Shown here: positions 60,851 through 64,000 of the stretch, in pieces
Numbering within the stretch: the first letter of the stretch is position 1
Layout: the number at the start of each line of letters is the position of its first letter
Assembly: GCA_037179385.1 (NCBI GenBank)
Contig: CM074188.1
Coordinates: 25,313,318 to 25,377,317 of the forward strand
Reading direction: 5' to 3'
Source of the DNA: Holothuria scabra
Lineage: Eukaryota; Echinodermata; Holothuroidea; Aspidochirotida; Holothuriidae
Length of the DNA stretch: 64,000 nt
Made by a program: the position numbers and the translations under genes
The notes under the pieces: generated by a model
Told to the model about the DNA's origin: nothing
Databases searched by the model: none
Seen by the model: the letters and a program-made list of their open reading frames with translations, nothing else

Positions 60851-63800
60851 GTGGGTATTTGTTTTGTTAAATATAGTTCCATGTTTATTCATTCCCCGAA
60901 AGCACCGACCCAGTGCATGTAATCCTCACGCAATTCTCACCTGGGACAGAACACTCACCAATAGGCGCCTCCGCGTCGTCGCATATTCTTTACAGTTCAT
61001 ATTAGAAAAACTCATGACGGCGTAGTTGACGCGCATGCGCATGGCTTCTCCATGCCTTTTTCTTTAAGATTTGTACTTTGACTCATCCCAAAATTAATTC
61101 GTGTGAAACATAAAGTTTATTAAAAAGGACTACATACAAGATGAAATAATCTAAATTAATCTGACTTTACGGTAACTCACTCAAAATGTTTGAAAAATTA
61201 AAAGCCAATTTCAAGAACTGTGCTCAGAGGAGAATTGTCTGAGACAGCGCTACTGCTCTAGTAACTCTCCAAAGTCTTGTATATAGCATAACCTCCATTC
61301 AAATCTCAAGTGTTTCAACGGTGTCTTCTCATTGCGCCGTTTCAGGTTATCACAAGAGGCTGATGAATATATGTGTACTAGTTGCCGAGAATCACTATAA
61401 CTAGAGAAGTATGGCAACAAGCTACACTCATGTTTGCCAAAAGCTGTCGTTGAGGCTTTCGAAAGATCTTGTCATCAATTAAAATCAATCATAAAATCCA
61501 CAATTTCTTCGTGATGCAGTGCCATTTCAGTTGAATAACGGCAGTCGAATGGGGCTCTTGACTCGTCGGCGACGTGACCGACAAAGTCCCCGGGGGCTGC
61601 CCGCTGAGAGTTTCACAGTCACCGCGAAGTTTTAATAATAATAAATGCATCGTCCTGCTCAATTATTTACTAATTCGGCATTATGCAGAGTTATACGTCG
61701 GTGAGTTCTAGCGAGCGGTTTTTCGACTTTGTGCATATGCTTTAGCAAAATGTTTTTAGAAGAGAAGTAAAGGCTGGTTTTCTAAAATTAGAACCAAAGC
61801 AAGATCGTAAGGATGATTCGCCTCTACCTGGTGATTTTACATGCAAATATCTGCATACTAGCGGCATTCTACGATTCAACAGAAACATATTGGCATACGT
61901 TAAAATGTAAAAATGTGTTCAAGAAAAATGATATGTACAACATTTGAGGCCTTTGGGGCCTACCGTTATATATGAGTTTGAAATATCTTTCAGGTACGCT
62001 TCGCTGTGGAATTTTGTTACTATGTAATGATCTTATTTTGTTCTTTTTTTTTCTGGTAGATCAACCTTGTCGTAAGCTTTGCTTTTTCAGATCTTCCTCA
62101 CTTTCCTGATGTAATTATTGTTTCTAGTATACAATTTGGTTACGTGTTATGAAAGCGACAATAAGCGAAACGAAACGACATTGCACTCCTAATTATTTTA
62201 CTGGGCACTCCAATATAAAAACGAAGAAGTAAATGGGAGAAGGGATAGGAAAGAACGTATGTCAGTCCCACCTTATAGAACTTCTGTCGTGCAGTGCATG
62301 AAAAAACAGTCTTTTCCGAATAACGTCGCCTACTTGTCTGACGCCCAGTAACATGCGCAATGGTGGTAATGGTGGTGGTGCTTGGGGATGGGGGGGGGGG
62401 CTGGTTGCGGGGCCATGGCCTCACCCCTTGAAATCAGATAGTCATGTGAACTCATTCGGGAGTTGTCCGGCCCAGTCTGACCGAGTAACAGGAGCGGTCC
62501 CTTATCAGCCGTCGTTTTTGCTTAAATATCATTTTCAGAATGTTTCAAAAATAGCATCATTCTGCATCTCAACCTCACTAAAAGGAAACATTTTCCCGCG
62601 GGGCAGCCCCTATCCTAAACCCCTTCTTCAGAACAGCAAATACTCAAGGCTTGCCAACTTTATATTGACAATCCTTAGACGCTTTCTTTTCCAATTGGTA
62701 AACACCAAATAAAAAGCAGTTCCTTATATCCCAGGGAATAATTTAGTGTTCAAATTTTGCATCGCAATTTTGCTGCTTCAAGGCTCTCCAATCACAAAAT
62801 CACTAACAACCCTTACATTTAATGTAGAAAATCTACTACACAATTTTGTTTGTGTATAGCAATTTGTCCATTTTGTGTAGCAAGATGCGATATGCGATAC
62901 CGGATAAACTATTCCCTGTATCCAAAATACGCTGCAGTCATATTCGTTATTAAGAGACCATTTTGCGTTTATCCAGTTTTGATGACGATACCTTTTCCTT
63001 AAGTCCCCCTGATCCGCCAGCAAAGAGCCGTTCGGCGAAACCAAACTTTACACTGTTTCTCGAAGAAGTTGTACTTCCACTGAAGGACAACACTTGACTA
63101 ACACCAGGGCCCTCAAACCATTTAAATCATTGATCTGTCATTTAAGGCTCCATTCTAGACTGGATCAAAAGACTAGATACTAGACATGAATTTTTTTTCT
63201 AATGTGCCCCCGACCCTCTGGCAAAGGGCCGCTCGGCGAAACCAAACTGTAGACTATAAGCTGTTTCCCTAATGAATATACCGGTACCGTAAGCGCTGGA
63301 TTGAGATAACTTGCAAGTTGAGAGAAATCCCTTTCCAAATTTCTATTTTGGTTATTGTTTGAAGAGAGTTTATCTAGTGTTCAAACTCGTTGTCTCACCC
63401 ATGTAACAAATTTTTAGAAAAGTCGCCACGCAGACGTTGTACATTTCCTACTGCGAAAACCCTTTTGTGCCACGTTGCTTTCTCAATTATATAAAATTTA
63501 TATGATGCACGTGAATTTTAGAGGCCACACAGGAAAGGTCTCACCACTGAGTAATCAAGACGGAACAATGACGTCACAACACAGGTGATTTCATAAAAAT
63601 ATTATAACGTCATCAAGATGTTTGAAGAAGTCTTGTACACTTCTATTATGCGAAAATATGCATATTTTAGTAAGTTTTGCATAAAGTTCGTTTAGTTTCG
63701 AAGGGCCTGAAAACATGTACGTGGAGATTATTTACAATCTCCTGACAAATTTGATTGGCTTTGCACCTAAACCTTCGCTTTTATAGTCAGATGACGTAAA

Positions 63801-64000
63801 GAAGAGAGCGAAAAACTTCATGGGAACGGAATAGCAACGTAACCACGATTTTTTTATGAGAGGGGGGGGGGGGAGAGCTGAGGAAGGGTTGCACAATTTT
63901 GTAGGTGGTGCTGGATATCTGAGGCGACCGGTCCACACTATCTAAGCGGAGCCCCTCCATTAGGTGGCGTGGAGCGTACAAAAATTTTGGAAATCTGCGA
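60851..64000. other. Intergenic DNA with a CpG-dense patch and a short direct repeat
   Basis: CpG clusters at about 61545-61720 (GACTCGTCGGCGACGTGACC and onward), which could be a promoter region of a gene outside the window; no exon is called. A motif of about 45 bp with TTCGGCGAAACCAAACT or CTCGGCGAAACCAAACT recurs at about 63010-63060 and 63210-63265. G runs lie at about 62389-62400 and 63861-63872. No gene is supported. Confidence 0.35.

Overview
The window is eukaryotic nuclear DNA, AT-rich, with one recognisable intron-rich gene in a background dense with short non-autonomous repeats. GT-AG introns up to about 15 kb, tRNA-derived SINEs, CR1/jockey-like LINE fragments and mosaic CpG depletion suggest a marine invertebrate. 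An echinoderm or other deuterostome is my best guess, but that is inference. I see no bacterial operon, CRISPR array, stand-alone tRNA or rRNA gene.

1-33 kb: the 3' half of a CCDC87 (coiled-coil domain-containing protein 87) orthologue runs on the + strand. Eight coding exons (2077-2353, 3973-4085, 6966-7081, 8623-8816, 13779-13931, 28842-28956, 30977-31119, 31985-32164) join in one frame into 429 residues ending at TGA 32162-32164. The 5' part of the gene lies upstream of the window. The introns carry SINEs, MITEs, a CpG-rich patch at about 15.1-15.7 kb, and a 57-bp minisatellite of 38 copies (8817-10980) that begins exactly at a 5' splice site.

33-64 kb: no confident gene. This part holds SINE copies, small inverted-repeat elements, a tandem 535-bp dimer split by two MITEs (40.3-42.0 kb), two dead LINE copies (47.1-47.9 kb on +, 53.15-55.5 kb on -), a roughly 900-bp compound trinucleotide/9-mer microsatellite (48.97-49.87 kb), and a stack of four dispersed repeats (57.2-58.7 kb). 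CpG is nearly absent in much of the gene body but frequent after about 36 kb, and paired copies of the same repeats on either side show CG to TG/CA change. This is what gene-body methylation is expected to leave.

The most unusual structure is the minisatellite. Its 57-bp monomer repeats the GTGAGTTC of the exon-4 donor in exact register, which gives about 38 donor-like sites in tandem after the real one. Repeat boundaries are read by eye and are good to roughly 5-30 bp unless a splice site or target duplication fixes them. Exon numbers (1-8) count only exons seen in this window.
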